A stretch of DNA of 64,000 nt from positions 21,871-85,870 of the forward strand of contig NZ_BSTN01000024.1 of the NCBI RefSeq assembly GCF_030269545.1. The letters are read 5' to 3'. This stretch comes from Actinomadura sp. NBRC 104425 (lineage in GTDB: Bacteria; Actinomycetota; Actinomycetes; Streptosporangiales; Streptosporangiaceae). Positions 62,043-64,000 of the stretch are shown here, one piece after another. The position numbers and the translations under genes were made by a program. A model generated the notes under the pieces. The model did not search any database. It saw only the letters and a list, made by a program, of their open reading frames with translations, and was not told the origin of the DNA. Each line of letters opens with the position of its first letter. Positions within the stretch are counted from its first letter, which is position 1.

Positions 62043-62270
62043 TCAACGCAGGTGGAACACCCGCCTGGCGGGCCGCAGGCCGTCCGCCCGCACCGTGGCG
62101 ACGTAGGTGCCGGGCCGGGCGGTCAGCCCTGTGGCCCGGCAGTCGCCGGTCGAACGCCTGCGGTCCCAGGTCACCGTCTCGACGTGCGGGATGCCGCGGC
62201 GCAGCGTCCGCTCGCGGGAGCCGCACCCGGGCCGGACCGGCGACCCGCCGTGCCACAATGGCGAGTCGTC
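62043..62270 (-). pseudogene. Apparent 5'-truncated remnant of a secreted hypothetical protein
   Basis: The minus strand between disA and mutY keeps an open frame of about 75 codons. Its sequence looks like a real domain: CGSRERTLRRGIPHVETVTW followed by GDCRATGLTARPGTYVATVRADG and ending at a TGA at 62043. This is the pattern of the C-terminal half of small secreted actinobacterial beta-proteins (BsuPI/DUF4232-like). The N-terminal half and signal peptide are missing, because mutY begins where they should be. A TTG near 62260 could still start a 71-residue peptide. Confidence 0.4.
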
Positions 62271-63143
62271 ATGAACACCGCCTACACCGAGCCGATCCTC
62301 GACTGGTATGCCGCCAACGCCCGGGACCTGCCGTGGCGCGCGCCGGACGCCACCCCGTGGGGCGTCCTGGTCAGCGAGATCATGCTGCAGCAGACCCCCG
62401 TGGCCCGCGTGCTGCCGGTCTGGCGGGAGTGGATGGCGCGCTGGCCGGAGCCGGCGGCGCTGGCCGCCGAGCCGTCCGGCGAGGCGGTGCGCGCGTGGGG
62501 CCGCCTCGGCTACCCGCGCCGGGCGCTGCGCCTGCACGAGAGCGCCCGCGCGATCGTGGAACGGCACGGCGGGCGGGTCCCCGAGTCGCATGCGGATCTG
62601 CTGGCGCTGCCCGGCATCGGCGCCTACACCGCCGCCGCGGTGGCCAGCTTCGCGTTCCGGCAGCGGCATGCCGTGCTCGACACCAACGTCCGGCGGGTGC
62701 TGGCGCGCCTGGTCTCCGGCGAGGAGTTCCCGCCGCGCTCGCAGACCGCCGCCGAGGTCCGACTGGCCGAGTCGCTGCTGCCCGCCGATCCGCCGACCGC
62801 GGCCCGCTGGTCCGTGGCCGTAATGGAGCTGGGCGCCCTGGTATGCACGGCCCGTACGCCCCGCTGCGTGGACTGCCCGGTGCTGTCGTCCTGCGCCTGG
62901 CACGCCGCCGGCCGTCCCGCCTACGACGGCCCGCCCCGGCGCGGCCAGACGTATGCGGGCACCGACCGGCAGTGCCGGGGCCGCCTGCTGGCCGTCCTGC
63001 GCGACGCAGACGGCCCCGTGGAGAAGTCGGCGCTGGACGTGGTGTGGTCCGACCCCGTCCAACGCGAGCGCGCCCTGGACGGCCTCGTGGCCGACGGCCT
63101 GGTGGACCCCCTGGACGACGGCCGCTACGCCCTGCCCGCCTAG
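62271..63143 (+). CDS. mutY: A/G-specific adenine glycosylase (MutY)
   Basis: MutY removes adenine paired with 8-oxoguanine. The 290-residue protein has the catalytic glutamate in LVSEIMLQQTPVARVLP near residue 35. The helix-hairpin-helix and catalytic aspartate are in LPGIGAYTAAAV through LDTNVRRVLARL near residues 115-145. The iron-sulfur ligands are CTARTPRCVDCPVLSSC near residue 195. The C-terminal NUDIX-like domain of longer MutY proteins is replaced by a short winged-helix-like tail, as in other actinobacteria. The ATG at 62271 is used. Confidence 0.93.
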   Translation: MNTAYTEPILDWYAANARDLPWRAPDATPWGVLVSEIMLQQTPVARVLPVWREWMARWPEPAALAAEPSGEAVRAWGRLGYPRRALRLHESARAIVERHGGRVPESHADLLALPGIGAYTAAAVASFAFRQRHAVLDTNVRRVLARLVSGEEFPPRSQTAAEVRLAESLLPADPPTAARWSVAVMELGALVCTARTPRCVDCPVLSSCAWHAAGRPAYDGPPRRGQTYAGTDRQCRGRLLAVLRDADGPVEKSALDVVWSDPVQRERALDGLVADGLVDPLDDGRYALPA

Positions 63144-63159
63144 GGCCCGCCGAACGCGA

Positions 63160-63191
63160 AAGGGCCCGCGCCGTTGTCGGCACGGGCCCTT
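63160..63191. terminator. Bidirectional terminator between mutY and clpC
   Basis: The arms AAGGGCCCG and CGGGCCCTT pair perfectly. Pairing continues after one mismatch (GCC with GGC) around a short GTTGTC loop. Flanking A and T residues give a modest tract on both strands. It lies between the convergent stops of mutY (63143) and clpC (63213), so it can serve both. Confidence 0.8.
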
Positions 63192-63212
63192 GACCGGCTC
63201 GCGTGGCGGACG

Positions 63213-64000
63213 TCAGTCCTTGTTGAAGTTGACCGCGCCCTCGATCGGCGGCGGGCTGTCGGGCACGCCGGTCGGCTTGGGCACACCCCGGAAGGTGAAC
63301 GTGGCGTCCTCGCCCTCGCCCTCGGTACCGACGATCACGATCTGCCCGGCCCGCAGCTCGCCGTACAGGATCTTCTCCGACAGCGCGTCCTCGATCTCCC
63401 GCTGGATCGTGCGGCGCAGCGGACGCGCACCGAGCACCGGGTCGTAGCCGCGCTCGGCCAGCAGCTGCTTGGCCTCGGGCCGCAGCTCGATGCCCATATC
63501 GCGGTCGCGCAGCCGCTCGTCCACCTTGGCGATCATCAGATCCACGATCTGGATGATCTCCTTGCGGGTCAGCTGGTGGAACACCACGATGTCGTCGACC
63601 CGGTTGAGGAACTCCGGCCGGAAGTGCTGCTTGAGCTCCTCCTGCACCTTCGCCTTCATCCGGTTGTAGGACCCCTGCTCGTCACCCTGACGCGCGAAGC
63701 CCATCGACACGCCCTTGGAGATGTCCCGGGTGCCCAGGTTCGTCGTCATGATGATGACGGTGTTCTTGAAGTCCACCATGCGGCCCTGGGCATCGGTCAG
63801 TCGGCCGTCCTCCAGGATCTGCAGCAGGCTGTTGAAGATGTCCGGGTGCGCCTTCTCGATCTCGTCGAACAGCACCACCGAGAACGGCTTGCGCCGCACC
63901 TTCTCGGTGAGCTGGCCGCCCTCCTCGTACCCGACGTAGCCGGGCGGGGAGCCGAACAGCCGCGAGACGGTGTGCTTCTCCATGAACTCGCTCATGTCCA
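63213..64000 (-). CDS. clpC: ATP-dependent Clp protease ATPase subunit ClpC, C-terminal part
   Basis: This is the C-terminal AAA+ module of ClpC, the unfoldase that feeds ClpP; the 5' part lies right of the window. Visible are MSEFMEKHTVSRLFGSPPGY, Walker B VVLFDEIEKAHPDIFNSLLQ, the sensor region TTNLGTRDISKG, arginine-finger block FRPEFLNRVDDIVVF, and sensor 2 GARPLRRTIQREIE. The short tail PPPIEGAVNFNKD follows the D2 small domain. About 262 residues are present. Confidence 0.95.
   Translation of the reverse strand, partial: DMSEFMEKHTVSRLFGSPPGYVGYEEGGQLTEKVRRKPFSVVLFDEIEKAHPDIFNSLLQILEDGRLTDAQGRMVDFKNTVIIMTTNLGTRDISKGVSMGFARQGDEQGSYNRMKAKVQEELKQHFRPEFLNRVDDIVVFHQLTRKEIIQIVDLMIAKVDERLRDRDMGIELRPEAKQLLAERGYDPVLGARPLRRTIQREIEDALSEKILYGELRAGQIVIVGTEGEGEDATFTFRGVPKPTGVPDSPPPIEGAVNFNKD

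Overview
The window is a compact stretch of a very GC-rich actinobacterial chromosome. GTG starts, four-base ATGA/GTGA overlaps and C/G-ending codons are everywhere. BldC, BldN, Rex, DUF4229, MenJ-type reductase, DisA/RadA and ClpC homologues point to a spore-forming, filamentous actinomycete. A Streptosporangiales/Thermomonosporaceae (Actinomadura-like) origin is my inference from gene content and cannot be proved here. I see no rRNA, tRNA, insertion sequence, prophage, CRISPR array, defence island or biosynthetic cluster.

Region 1 (1-16000) is respiration. nuoA-nuoL, encoding the proton-pumping NADH:quinone oxidoreductase, lie on the minus strand and leave the window at the left edge inside nuoL. 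Upstream on the same strand are menJ (menaquinone side-chain reductase), menG (last menaquinone methyltransferase), a DUF4229 membrane protein and a threonine dehydratase. Palindromes matching the Rex operator stand before menJ (perfect 20-mer) and nuoA (degenerate). The NADH sensor Rex, encoded at 37.3-38.0 kb, may therefore tune both the quinone and the dehydrogenase that reduces it.

Region 2 (16-29.5 kb) opens with a BldC-like regulator, a zincin-like metallopeptidase with a small partner, and a PLDc_N membrane protein. A System II cytochrome c maturation operon follows (histidine phosphatase, TlpA/ResA, CcdA, ResB, CcsB), with a BlaI/CopY-like inverted repeat in front of tlpA. Next come a transmembrane Ser/Thr kinase with a 128-residue Gly/Ala linker, a LysR regulator, and a PadR-hemerythrin pair.

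Region 3 (28-44 kb) is tetrapyrrole synthesis and development. hemL, hemB, a hemD fused to a degenerate methyltransferase domain, hemC, hemA and rex form the haem block (rex-hemACDB in one direction). A kinase-like protein that lacks catalytic residues lies between hemL and hemB. Upstream of rex are a glutaredoxin, a membrane protein fused to an ABM domain, and the ECF sigma factor BldN. HAD phosphatase, acyltransferase and SDR genes and the 32-residue ribosomal protein bS22 follow.

Region 4 (44.6-58 kb) is mixed housekeeping: a small HTH protein, a phosphatase, AcuC-type deacetylase, esterase, proC and proline dehydrogenase, an LCP cell-wall ligase, an ABC-2 exporter with TetR and a TIM-barrel isomerase, a methyltransferase, an alpha/beta hydrolase and an SGNH hydrolase.

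Region 5 (59-64 kb) is the conserved genome-stability block radA-disA-mutY, with an apparent 5'-truncated gene remnant between disA and mutY. It converges on clpC, which leaves the window at the right edge.
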